Assembly (NCBI GenBank): GCA_964633205.1
Contig: CAZWFN010000138.1
Location: 1-16,639 of the forward strand
DNA length: 16,639 nucleotides
Reading direction: 5' to 3'
From: CAYVQE01 sp964633205
Lineage (GTDB): Bacteria > Myxococcota > B64-G9
The number at the start of each line of letters is the position of its first letter. The stretch's first letter is position 1. The notes under the pieces are model-generated. The model was not told where the DNA came from and ran no database searches. It saw nothing but the letters and a program-made list of their open reading frames with translations. The translations under genes and the position numbers were made by a program. Positions 7,309 to 15,003 of the stretch are shown here, piece after piece.

Positions 7309-7332
7309 GACCAAGATTGACTTTTGGTCAGT
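7306..7332. promoter_or_regulatory. perfect 9+9 bp inverted repeat, probable operator of the bam cluster
   Basis: ACTGACCAA at 7306-7314 and its exact reverse complement TTGGTCAGT at 7324-7332 are separated by nine bases. The symmetric TGACC/GGTCA arms resemble operators of dimeric repressors such as TetR-family proteins that control acyl-CoA and aromatic catabolism genes. The dyad overlaps the likely -10 region and lies 37 bases before the bamB start. The dyad is seen directly; the regulator is not encoded in this window. Confidence 0.6.
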
Positions 7333-7336
7333 CGCG

Positions 7337-7351
7337 CCGCGATCGTCGCGG
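7337..7351 (+). promoter_or_regulatory. short hairpin in the bamB leader
   Basis: CCGCGA (7337-7342), loop TCG, TCGCGG (7346-7351): a perfect six-pair GC-rich hairpin ending just before the Shine-Dalgarno region (AAGGTAGG, 7355-7362). It may stabilise the 5' end of the mRNA or affect translation. The role is inferred only. Confidence 0.4.
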
Positions 7352-7369
7352 AATAAGGTAGGTAAATCA

Positions 7370-9298
7370 ATGAGGTATGCAGAGACCGGGTTCAATCTGG
7401 AAGTGGATTTGTCGCGCGGCAACATCGAGCGGGTGCCGACCGATCCACAGCTGACCGAGAAGCACCTGGGCGGCCAGGGCACATCCGGCAAGATCCTGTG
7501 GGACCGGGTGCCGCCCGAGGTGGATCCGCTGTCGCCGGACAACCTGCTGATCTTCGGCGCCGGGCTGCTGATCTCCACCCCGGTGCCGGGGGCCAACCGC
7601 ACCACGGTCGACACCTTTTCGCCCCAGACCAACCTCTACTCCCACTCCCTGTTCGGCGGCTTCTTCGGTCCCGAGCTCAAGCACGCCGGCTACGACAAGA
7701 TCGTCATCCGCGGCCGGGCCGACGATCTGGTCTACCTGTGGATACACAACGACCGGGTCGAGCTGCGCGACGCCACCCACCTGCGGGGCAAGGGCGCGCT
7801 GGAGACCGGGGCGCTGATCAAGGACGAGCTGGGCGAGCCCGAGGCCCAGGTGGCGGCCATCGGCCTGGCCGGCGAGAACCGGGTGTTCATGGCCACCATC
7901 GAGCACGCCAACTCCAGCGCCTCGCGGGGCGTGGGCGTGATCATGGGCGACAAGCGGCTGAAGGCCATCGCGGTGCGCGGCACCAAGGACGTCAACGTGG
8001 CCCGGCCGGCCGAGCTGTTCTCCTTGTGCCAGCCCATGTACCGCACCATTCGCGAGAACGAGGACTGCGGCGATCTGATGGCCCACGAGGACGACGAGGA
8101 GTTCCACGTCAACAACTTCGCCTGGGGCAACGCCCGCGAGCGCAACAAGGGCTTCTGGAACAAGAAGCGCGAGGAGCGCTGGACGGCCATCTCCGAAGCC
8201 CTGCGGCTGCGCTGGACGGGCTGCTACAACTGCCCCAAGGACTGCCACCAGGCCGTCAAGGTGCCGGGCCGCCAGACCTACTTCCAGAAGTGCTACAGCA
8301 AGCTGACCTATGCCATGGCGGCGTACGAGGAGATCGATTTCAACTACGAGATCCTGGCCTTGACCCAGGAGTACGGGCTGGACGGATTCTCGACCCCGCA
8401 GCTGCTGGCCTTCGCCATCGAGCTGTACGAAAACGGCATCCTGACCGACGCCGACCTGCCCGACTTCCCGGAGCGCAACGGCGATCGTTTCTACTACCTG
8501 GTCGAAAAGCTGGTCCGGCGCGAGGGCGTGGGCGACGCGCTGGCCAACGGCGTCTACCACGCCGCCCGCCAGATCGGCCGCGGGGCGGAAGCCTACGATC
8601 ACAACACCATGAAGAAGTTCGAGCAGGTGCCGCTGAAGCTGGGCATGATCAATTACCCCTACTTCTTGATGTACGCCACCGGCGAGAAGATGAACATCAC
8701 CCAGATCGAGGGCTCCTATCCCCAGGTGCCCATCCCCGACAAGGAGGAGCGGCGCAGGTTCGTCGAGCGCTGGGACGCCGCGCCCGAGCGCTTCAAACAG
8801 TGGTTCATGGAGTGGGAGCCGCGCACCCACCCCTCGGTCGAGGCGGCGGTCAACATCTGCGACTGGAACGAGACCATGCACTACATCGACGACGCCATCG
8901 GCACCTGCGCCTTTTTGTCGTCGTTTCGGGGCCAGTTCGGCGGCCGGCCGCCCTACCACATCCACAACCTGCCCGGCTTCATCTCGCACGCCTGCGGCTT
9001 GGATCTCGATTCGGACGGCCTGTGGCAGATCTCGCGGCGCAACCGCACCCTGATCCGGGCGCTCAACATCCGCCGCGGCATGCGCCGCGCGGACGAGAAG
9101 CCACCGGAAGACCACTGGAAGAAGCGCGATCCCGAGATGGAGCAGCACCTGCTCGACGAGTACTACAAGTTCAAGGGCTGGAACCTCGACGGCATTCCGA
9201 CCGAGGAGACGCTGCGGCAGCTCGGCCTGGACTACGTGGCCGACGACTTCGTCGAGCGCGGCATCCTGGGACCAAAAAGCGATTCGCAGAAGGGCTGA
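7370..9298 (+). CDS. bamB: BamB-like tungsten benzoyl-CoA reductase catalytic subunit (AOR family)
   Basis: A 642-residue member of the aldehyde:ferredoxin oxidoreductase family, closest by motif recall to BamB, which reduces benzoyl-CoA to the 1,5-dienoyl-CoA at a tungsten-bis-metallopterin site. It opens MRYAETGFNLEVDL and ends with the BamB-like RRGMRRADEKPP, HWKKRDPEME, LLDEYYKFKGWNLDGIPTE. The [4Fe-4S] ligands are Cys285, Cys288 and Cys292 (CYNCPKDC) and probably Cys513 (GTCAFLSSF). Cys308 (QKCYSKLTYAMAAY) matches the tungsten-ligating cysteine, and His246 (FHVNNFAWGN) an active-site histidine. The segment just before it (MAHEDDEEF) differs from Geobacter BamB as I recall it. The ATG at 7370 has AGGT at 7360-7363. 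It is the first gene of the bam cluster, with bamC 11 bases downstream. The substrate could be another acyl-CoA or aldehyde; the neighbouring genes favour a Bam-type role. Confidence 0.82.
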   Translation: MRYAETGFNLEVDLSRGNIERVPTDPQLTEKHLGGQGTSGKILWDRVPPEVDPLSPDNLLIFGAGLLISTPVPGANRTTVDTFSPQTNLYSHSLFGGFFGPELKHAGYDKIVIRGRADDLVYLWIHNDRVELRDATHLRGKGALETGALIKDELGEPEAQVAAIGLAGENRVFMATIEHANSSASRGVGVIMGDKRLKAIAVRGTKDVNVARPAELFSLCQPMYRTIRENEDCGDLMAHEDDEEFHVNNFAWGNARERNKGFWNKKREERWTAISEALRLRWTGCYNCPKDCHQAVKVPGRQTYFQKCYSKLTYAMAAYEEIDFNYEILALTQEYGLDGFSTPQLLAFAIELYENGILTDADLPDFPERNGDRFYYLVEKLVRREGVGDALANGVYHAARQIGRGAEAYDHNTMKKFEQVPLKLGMINYPYFLMYATGEKMNITQIEGSYPQVPIPDKEERRRFVERWDAAPERFKQWFMEWEPRTHPSVEAAVNICDWNETMHYIDDAIGTCAFLSSFRGQFGGRPPYHIHNLPGFISHACGLDLDSDGLWQISRRNRTLIRALNIRRGMRRADEKPPEDHWKKRDPEMEQHLLDEYYKFKGWNLDGIPTEETLRQLGLDYVADDFVERGILGPKSDSQKG

Positions 9299-9309
9299 GG
9301 GTGGCCGCG

Positions 9310-9852
9310 ATGACCGAGAAGAAAACCAAGATCGTCAAGGAAATCAGAGTCGATCTGGACAAGTGCATCGGCTGTCGCGCCTGCGAGGTGGCCTGCTCCG
9401 CCTTCCATGCCAAGCCGCGTTACTCCAGCACCAACCCGGCCCGCTCGCGGATCCGGGTGGTGTTCGACGACCTGAACGACATCTACGTGCCCATCCGGGC
9501 CGGCGGCTATACCGCGGCCGAGTGCACCGGCCGCCATCGCTACTGCATCCAGGGCAAGGAGTACAAGCAATGCTCCTTCTGCGGGGTGGCCTGCCCCTCG
9601 CGGCCGTACTTCAAGGAGCCCGACAGCGGCCTGCCGATCAAGTGCGACATGTGCGAGTCCGATCCGCCGCTGGACGAGCCCATGTGCGTGCAGGTCTGCA
9701 CGCCGGACGCCTTGACCTTCGTCGAGCGCGAGGTGGAGGAGACCGAGCAGGAGGTGCAGGACGAGCTGGAGATCGCCCTGGCGGCCATGGCCGCCAAGCA
9801 CGGCTGGCAGCGCTTGCGCGACACCGCCGCCCGGCTGTCGCAGAAAGGCTGA
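9310..9852 (+). CDS. bamC: BamC-like Fe-S electron transfer subunit
   Basis: A 180-residue polyferredoxin expected to bind BamB and pass electrons from the BamDEFGHI module to its [4Fe-4S] cluster. Three Cys groups are visible: C19-x2-C22-x2-C25-x3-C29 (KCIGCRACEVAC), C79 with C88-x2-C91-x3-C95 (QCSFCGVACP), and C112-x2-C115 with C126-x3-C130 (KCDMC, MCVQVCTP). This four-by-three arrangement is that of the DMSO-reductase-type Fe-S subunits to which BamC belongs. The C-terminus (from about residue 140) is helical and acidic (EREVEETEQEVQDELE). The ATG at 9310 lies eight bases after GAGGG (9297-9301); an in-frame GTG at 9301 overlaps this site and is less likely. No membrane segment or export signal is seen, so it is cytosolic. 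Confidence 0.82.
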   Translation: MTEKKTKIVKEIRVDLDKCIGCRACEVACSAFHAKPRYSSTNPARSRIRVVFDDLNDIYVPIRAGGYTAAECTGRHRYCIQGKEYKQCSFCGVACPSRPYFKEPDSGLPIKCDMCESDPPLDEPMCVQVCTPDALTFVEREVEETEQEVQDELEIALAAMAAKHGWQRLRDTAARLSQKG

Positions 9853-9867
9853 AGCCTCCGGCTTCGG
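9849..9867 (+). other. intercistronic hairpin between bamC and bamD
   Basis: GAAGCC (9851-9856), loop TCC, GGCTTC (9860-9865), extended to eight pairs by one G-U and one C-G pair. It overlaps the bamC stop codon and has no T run, so it is not a standard terminator. It may protect the bamBC part of the mRNA or slow readthrough. The function is inferred. Confidence 0.45.
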
Positions 9868-9885
9868 AACAAAAGGCGCACCATC

Positions 9886-11037
9886 GTGGAAACCGTCGCC
9901 CCCTTCCTGGAAATCGCCGCCGAGATCGAGCGGGCCGGTGCCGACTCTTGCGGCCTGTGCTACCAATGCGGCAAGTGTGATGTGGTCTGCCCCTGGAACC
10001 GGGTGCGCGACTTCAGCATGCGCCGCCTCATCCGCGAGGCCACCTTCGGTCTGACCGAGGTCGAGGGCGAGGACATCTGGCGCTGCACCACCTGCGGCAC
10101 CTGCCCCGCGCATTGCCCGCGGGGCGTGGGCCAGATCGAGATCGGCACCGCCTTGCGGCGGGTCGGGGCCGAGTATGGCGTCTTCCCCGCCTCGGCCCGC
10201 GCTGTGCGGGGCGTGCGCGGCAGCCTGACCACCGAGGGCAATCCGCTGAACGAGGAGCGCCAGCAGCGGGCGGCCTGGGCCGAGGGGCTGCCGGTGCCGG
10301 CCTTTGCCGAGGGCATGGAGTACCTGTACTTCGTCGGCTGCTACTACTGCTACGATCCGCGCCTGAAGAAGGTCGCCGCGGCCACGGCCCGCTTGCTCGA
10401 TGCGGCCGGGGTGGACTTCGGCATCCTGGGCACGGCCGAGAGCTGCTGCGGCGAGAGCATACGCAAGACGGGTGGCGAGGAGGTCTTCCGGGCCTTGGCC
10501 CGCGAGAACATCAAGACCTTCATCGACGCCGGGGTACAGCGCATCCTGGTCTCCTCGCCGCACTGCTACGAGACCTTCACCAAGGAGTACCCCGAGTTCA
10601 GGGTCGACTTCGAGGTGGTCCACATCTCCCAGCTGCTGGCGGAGCTGATCGCGGCTGGCCGGCTGGTGCCCGGCGGCCGCTTCGCCAAGCGCGTCGCCTA
10701 CCACGACCCCTGCTACCTCGGCCGCCACAACGGCATCTACGACCAGCCGCGGTCCATCTTGCAGGCGATCGACGGGCTGGAGCTGGTCGAGCTGGCCGAT
10801 GCCCGCGAAGACAGCCTGTGCTGCGGGGGCGGTGGCGGGCGCATCTGGATGGACACGCCGCGCGAGGAGCGCTTCGCCGATCTGCGCCTGCATCAGGCCG
10901 CCGCGGCCGGGGCCGAGGTCCTGGCCACCGCCTGTCCATACTGCATCACCAACTTCGAAGACAGCCGCCTGAACCTGGAGGGGCTCCAGGATTTGGCGAT
11001 CATGGACGTGACCGAGATCCTCCAGCAGGTGGTTTGA
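9886..11037 (+). CDS. bamD: BamD-like HdrD-type Fe-S subunit
   Basis: A 383-residue protein related to heterodisulfide reductase subunit D and GlpC/LutA-type CCG proteins; in the Bam complex it connects the HdrA-like flavoprotein to BamBC. Two [4Fe-4S] motifs come first: C25, C28, C31, C35 (CYQCGKCDVVC) and C67, C70, C73, C77 (CTTCGTCPAHC). Two CCG domains follow, with Cys187-Cys188 (ESCCGES, preceded by FVGCYYC) and Cys312-Cys313 (LCCGGGGGR, preceded by YHDPCYLGRHN and followed by CPYC). Such domains can hold noncubane Fe-S clusters. The start is GTG at 9886; the AAAGG before it is weak and distant, suggesting lower translation than bamBC. The stop overlaps the Shine-Dalgarno of bamE, whose start is 11 bases on, so the two are translationally close. 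The extra Cys22 and the Cys pair in FVGCYYCYD are worth noting. Confidence 0.85.
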   Translation: METVAPFLEIAAEIERAGADSCGLCYQCGKCDVVCPWNRVRDFSMRRLIREATFGLTEVEGEDIWRCTTCGTCPAHCPRGVGQIEIGTALRRVGAEYGVFPASARAVRGVRGSLTTEGNPLNEERQQRAAWAEGLPVPAFAEGMEYLYFVGCYYCYDPRLKKVAAATARLLDAAGVDFGILGTAESCCGESIRKTGGEEVFRALARENIKTFIDAGVQRILVSSPHCYETFTKEYPEFRVDFEVVHISQLLAELIAAGRLVPGGRFAKRVAYHDPCYLGRHNGIYDQPRSILQAIDGLELVELADAREDSLCCGGGGGRIWMDTPREERFADLRLHQAAAAGAEVLATACPYCITNFEDSRLNLEGLQDLAIMDVTEILQQVV

Positions 11038-11048
11038 GGGACTGGGAA

Positions 11049-14000
11049 GTGGAACGAGACCATTCAGCCGCTCCGTCCGGCGTGCAACTCGGCGATGTCA
11101 TGGTGGTCGGTGGCGGGATCAGCGGCATCCAGGCCGCACTCGATCTGGCCACTTCGGGCTACCGGGTCTACCTGGTGGAGCGGGCGCCGACCATCGGCGG
11201 CAAGATGGCCCAGCTCGACAAGACCTTTCCCACCAACGACTGCTCGATGTGCATCGAGTCGCCCAAGTTCATCGAATGCGATCGGCACCCCAATATCGAG
11301 ATCCTGACCTATACCGAGGTCGATGCGGTGGAGGGCGAGGCCGGCGACTTCACCGTCACGCTGACCAAGAAGCCGCGCTACATCCGCGAGGACAAGTGCA
11401 CCGGCTGCACCACCTGCGTCGAGTACTGCCCGGTCGAGATTCCCGATCCCTTCAACCAGGATCTGTCGAGCAACAAGGCCGTGCACATCTACTTCTCGCA
11501 GGCGGTTCCGCTGGTGCCCTACATCGACGACAACTGCCTCTACCTCAAGGACAAGAAGTGCTCCATCTGCGTCGGCGTGTGCAAGAACGACGCCATCGAT
11601 CTGCAGCAACAGGCCGAACGGCTGCAGGTCAAGGTCGGCGCCATCGTACTGGCGCCCGGCTACTCGGTCTACGACCCCTCGCGCCGCGGGGACTACGGCT
11701 ACGGCAAGTATCCCAACGTGGTCACCAGCCTCGATTTCGAGCGCCTGCTGTGCGCCACCGGTCCCCACGAGGGCGAGATCCTGCGCCCGTCCGACAGGCT
11801 GCATCCGCACAAGATCGCCTGGATCCACTGCGTCGGCTCGCGGCAGGTGACCGAGGGCGCCAACAGCTACTGCTCGGCGGTGTGCTGCTCCTACATCCAG
11901 AAGCAGGTCATCCTGACCAAGGATCACGACGCAGACGCCCAGGCGGTCATCTTCCACAACGACATCCGCTCGTACGGCAAGGACTTCGAGCGCTTCTACG
12001 AACGGGCCGCCGACCTCGACGGGGTCGAGTTCATCCGCTCCTACGTGGCCGTCAGCCGCGAGGATCCAGAGACCCACAACCTGACCATACGCTACGCCAC
12101 ACCCGATCAGGGGGTGCGGCAAGAGGAGTTCGATCTGGTGGTGCTCGGCGTGGGCCTGTGCCCGCCGGCCCACGTGGAGCAGCTGGCGCAGCAGTTCGGC
12201 ATCGAGCTCGACGGTCACGGCTTCTGCAAGACCGCCCCCGACGACCCCATCCGGACCAGCCGTCCCGGCGTGTTCGTCAGCGGCGCCTTCCAGGGCCCGG
12301 TGGACATCCCCGAGTCGGTCATGTCGGCCAGCGGCACCAACGCGCTGGCGGGCGATCTGCTGCGCAGCCGCCGCGGGGCGCTGGCCCGCGAGCGGGTCTA
12401 CCCGCCGGAACGCGACGTGACCGAGGAGGAGGTGCGGGTGGGCGTATTCGCCTGCCATTGCGGCGCCAACATCGGTCGGGTGGTCGACATTCCGGCCCTG
12501 GTGGACTACGCCCTGACGCTGGACGATGTGGTCCACGCCGAGGAGGGGCTGTTCATCTGCTCGACCGACGCCGCCCAGCAGATCGCCAACACCATCCGCG
12601 ACAAGGGCATCAACCGGGTGGTGGTGGCCGCCTGCACGCCGCGTACCCACGAGCCGCTGTTCCGCGACACCCTGCGCGAGGGCGGCATCAACCAGTACTT
12701 CTTCGACATGGCCAACATCCGCGAGCACTGCTCCTGGGTCCACGGCAAGCAGCCCGAGGAGGCCACCGCCAAGGCCAAGGACATCGTGCGCATGTCGGTC
12801 GCCCGGGCCAGGCAGCTGGAGCCGCTGCAGGAGTTCGATCTGCCCGTGAATGCGGATGCGCTGGTGGTCGGCGGCGGGCTGGCCGGGATGACGGCCGCGC
12901 TGAGCCTGGCCGAGCAGGGCTTCGAGGTCCACCTGGTGGAGAAGGACCAGGAGCTGGGCGGCATGGCGCGCCGGCTGCACAGCACCCTGGAGGGCATGGA
13001 TGTACAGGCCGTGCTGCGCGAGCGCATCCGCCGGGTCTACCGCCACCCCCTGATCCACGTGTTGCACCAGGCCACCATCACCGATGTCTCGGGCTACGTC
13101 GGCAACTTCGTCACCACGGTGGATTCCGAGATGGGGCGGAGACAGATCCACCACGGGGCGGCCATCCTGGCCACCGGGGCGTCCGAGTACACGCCCAGCG
13201 AGTACCGCTACGGCCAGGACGAGCGGGTCTCGACCCAGCTCGAGATCGAGCAGCGCATCGCCGCCGGCGATGAAGAGCTGCTGGCCGCCGAGCGCCTGGT
13301 CATGATCCAGTGCGTCGGCTGCCGGCAGCCGGACCGCAACTACTGCGCCCGCGTCTGTTGCGGCCAGGCCGTCAAGAACGCGCTGGCGCTCAAGGCGCTG
13401 CGGCCTGAGATGGACATCACCATCTTGTTCCGCGACATGCGCACCTATGGCTTCCGCGAGGACCACTACCGCGCCGCGGCCGAGCGGGGTGTCAAGTTCG
13501 TCCGCTGGGAGCCGGAGGCGGCGCCCGAGGTCGAGGCGGTGACGGAAGAGGGCCAAGAGCTGCTGCGCATCAGCGTGCCCGATCCCATCCTGGGCAAACG
13601 CCTGGCCCTGGACGCCGACCGGCTGGTGCTGTCGGCGGCCGTGGTGCCCTCGGCCGGCAGCCAGGAGGCGGCGCGGCTGTTCAAGGTCTCGTCCAACCCG
13701 GACGGCTTCTTCCAGGAGGCGCACGTGAAGCTGCGCCCGGTCGATTTCGCGGCCGACGGCGTGTTCCTGTGCGGCATGAGCCACTATCCCAAGCACATCG
13801 GGGAGGCCATCAGCCAGGCCTACGGTGCTGCCGGCCGGGCGGTGTGCCTGCTGTCACAGGACAGCATCACCGCATCGGGGTCGGTCTGCGCGGTGGACCA
13901 GGACGCCTGCATCTCCTGCGGGGCCTGCATCTCGGTCTGCGCTTACGGCGCCATCGAGTTCCGCCCCAGCGACAAGGGCGACAAGGCGGCGGTCAACCCG

Positions 14001-14120
14001 GTGCTGTGCAAGGGCGACGGCCTGTGCTGCTCCAAGTGCCCGACCCATGCCATCAACCTGCAGCATTTCACCGACCGGGAGGTCTGCGAGCAGATCGACG
14101 CGGTGTTCGCGGAGCTGTAG
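11049..14120 (+). CDS. bamE: BamE-like double HdrA flavoprotein
   Basis: A 1023-residue cytosolic FAD/Fe-S protein made of two HdrA-like halves, the likely site of flavin-based electron bifurcation feeding benzoyl-CoA reduction. Half 1 has a Rossmann FAD site GGGISG (residues 21-26), the HdrA signature NDCSMCIESPKFIEC, a [4Fe-4S] motif C117, C120, C123, C127 and a second from C163, C171, C174, C178, then CVGSRQ and YCSAVCC. A thioredoxin-like N-terminal HdrA segment begins the second half (CHCGANIG, C469). A second FAD site follows at GGGLAG (608-613), then CVGCRQ, NYCARVCC, and a C-terminal ferredoxin with C954, C957, C960, C964 and C987, C993, C994, C997. The start is GTG at 11049, seven bases after GAGGGA; the ATG at 11100 would cut the first strand of the FAD domain. 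The reading frame stays open far upstream, but that part overlaps bamD and is not real. Confidence 0.87.
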   Translation: MERDHSAAPSGVQLGDVMVVGGGISGIQAALDLATSGYRVYLVERAPTIGGKMAQLDKTFPTNDCSMCIESPKFIECDRHPNIEILTYTEVDAVEGEAGDFTVTLTKKPRYIREDKCTGCTTCVEYCPVEIPDPFNQDLSSNKAVHIYFSQAVPLVPYIDDNCLYLKDKKCSICVGVCKNDAIDLQQQAERLQVKVGAIVLAPGYSVYDPSRRGDYGYGKYPNVVTSLDFERLLCATGPHEGEILRPSDRLHPHKIAWIHCVGSRQVTEGANSYCSAVCCSYIQKQVILTKDHDADAQAVIFHNDIRSYGKDFERFYERAADLDGVEFIRSYVAVSREDPETHNLTIRYATPDQGVRQEEFDLVVLGVGLCPPAHVEQLAQQFGIELDGHGFCKTAPDDPIRTSRPGVFVSGAFQGPVDIPESVMSASGTNALAGDLLRSRRGALARERVYPPERDVTEEEVRVGVFACHCGANIGRVVDIPALVDYALTLDDVVHAEEGLFICSTDAAQQIANTIRDKGINRVVVAACTPRTHEPLFRDTLREGGINQYFFDMANIREHCSWVHGKQPEEATAKAKDIVRMSVARARQLEPLQEFDLPVNADALVVGGGLAGMTAALSLAEQGFEVHLVEKDQELGGMARRLHSTLEGMDVQAVLRERIRRVYRHPLIHVLHQATITDVSGYVGNFVTTVDSEMGRRQIHHGAAILATGASEYTPSEYRYGQDERVSTQLEIEQRIAAGDEELLAAERLVMIQCVGCRQPDRNYCARVCCGQAVKNALALKALRPEMDITILFRDMRTYGFREDHYRAAAERGVKFVRWEPEAAPEVEAVTEEGQELLRISVPDPILGKRLALDADRLVLSAAVVPSAGSQEAARLFKVSSNPDGFFQEAHVKLRPVDFAADGVFLCGMSHYPKHIGEAISQAYGAAGRAVCLLSQDSITASGSVCAVDQDACISCGACISVCAYGAIEFRPSDKGDKAAVNPVLCKGDGLCCSKCPTHAINLQHFTDREVCEQIDAVFAEL

Positions 14121-14172
14121 CCGCGAGACAGCAACCGGCCTGAACCGATTTCGACCACGAGGAGGGACCGCC

Positions 14173-14964
14173 ATGGTCACCGGACTCGAGCAGCAGCTGA
14201 AGATCGTCGCGTTTTTGTGCAACTGGTGAGCATACTCGGCTGCTGACCTGTCTGGAGTTACCAGACAAAGCTATGCACCCGAGGTTCGGATCATCCGGCT
14301 GATGTGCACCGGGCGGGTCGATCTGTCCTACTTGTTCCGCGCCCTGCGCAAGGGCGCCGACGGCGTGATCATCGGCGGCTGCTGGCCCGGCGAGTGCCAC
14401 TATGTCACCGAGGGCAACTACGACGCGCTGGGCAACGTGTATTTGGCCAAGAAGCTGCTCACCTTCATCGGCATCGCGCCCGAGCGGCTGCGCCTGGAGT
14501 GGATCTCGGCCGCCGAGGGAATGCGCTTCGCCGAGGTGATGAACGACTTCAACCGACAGCTGGCCGGGCTGGGCCCGCTCGGCCGAGCCGACAGCGAGAC
14601 GATCGAGCCGGCCCGGCTGCAGCTCAGACTGGCGTCGCTCGACCGGCTGGTGCCCTACCTGAAGCTGGTCGAGCGCGAGCGGCTGCGGGTGCCGGAGCGC
14701 ACGGAAGCGGCCTACGAGGCCTTCTTCACCAGCGAGCGGACCGAGGCCTTGCTGCGGGCGCTGGTGTTGGACGAGCTGGCCATCGGTCAGATCGCGTTGC
14801 TGCTGCAGCAAGGCCCCCTGTCCACCGCCGAGATCGCCGAACGGCTGGGCCTGGAGCCCTCCGCGGTCTCCCGACACATCAAGCAGTCGTCCCGCCAGGG
14901 TCTGGTCCGCTACGATCCCGAACACAAGCGCTTCGAGCTGGCCCGCGCGCGGGCAGCGGGTTGA
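14173..14964 (+). CDS. bamF: BamF-like MvhD-family selenoprotein, TGA read as selenocysteine
   Basis: A 263-residue MvhD-type [2Fe-2S] protein that links the HdrA-like flavoprotein to the NuoEF-like subunits. The ATG at 14173 has GGAGGG at 14161-14166. The in-frame TGA at 14227-14229 (codon 19) lies in FLCNW-U-AYSAADLSGV; MvhD homologues carry Cys here (CxWC), and Geobacter BamF is a known Sec protein. Homology continues unbroken after the TGA: YAPEVRIIRLMCTGRVD (Cys45), then GADGVIIGGCWPGECHY (Cys70, Cys75). A SECIS-like hairpin follows the TGA. Residues about 185-255 add a winged-helix-like region (LSTAEIAERLGLEPSAVSRH). Calling the gene from the ATG at 14302 would lose the first 43 residues, including the redox motif. 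Sec insertion requires selABCD elsewhere in the genome. Confidence 0.88.
14227..14271 (+). promoter_or_regulatory. bacterial SECIS element with recoded UGA
   Basis: The TGA (14227-14229) is followed by a perfect seven-pair stem, TGTCTGG (14249-14255) with CCAGACA (14261-14267). The five-base loop AGTTA has G at the second position. A lower stem GCT (14242-14244) with AGC (14269-14271) closes over an internal loop. There are 26 bases between the TGA and the apical loop, within the range known for bacterial SECIS elements that bind SelB. A loop-proximal G and a U-rich loop fit the consensus. Confidence 0.8.
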
Positions 14965-15003
14965 GCGGTGCGGATCGGCGCCGATTCCACCGAGAAGGAT
15001 GCC

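Noticed and set aside
6815..7369. In-frame extension of bamB to 6815
   Set aside because: It overlaps the deacetylase-like gene and the terminator/operator region; the ATG at 7370 gives the normal BamB N-terminus.
10113..11048. N-terminal extension of the bamE frame
   Set aside because: It overlaps bamD, reads as low-complexity Arg/Gly/Ala-rich sequence without homology, and bamE has a good GTG with Shine-Dalgarno at 11049.
11064..13796. 910-codon open frame on the minus strand
   Set aside because: It is antisense to bamE, and long antisense frames are expected in such GC-rich coding DNA. Its translation is Val/Ala/Gly/Leu-rich without motifs.
14245..14247. Second TGA near the Sec codon (GCTGCTGACC)
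   Set aside because: It begins at 14244, out of frame with bamF (GCT GAC), so it is not a stop in that gene.
14302..14964. Separate MvhD-like gene starting at ATG 14302
   Set aside because: It would begin inside the conserved LMCTGRVD motif, lacks a Shine-Dalgarno, and omits the upstream homologous segment that reads in frame through the TGA at 14227.
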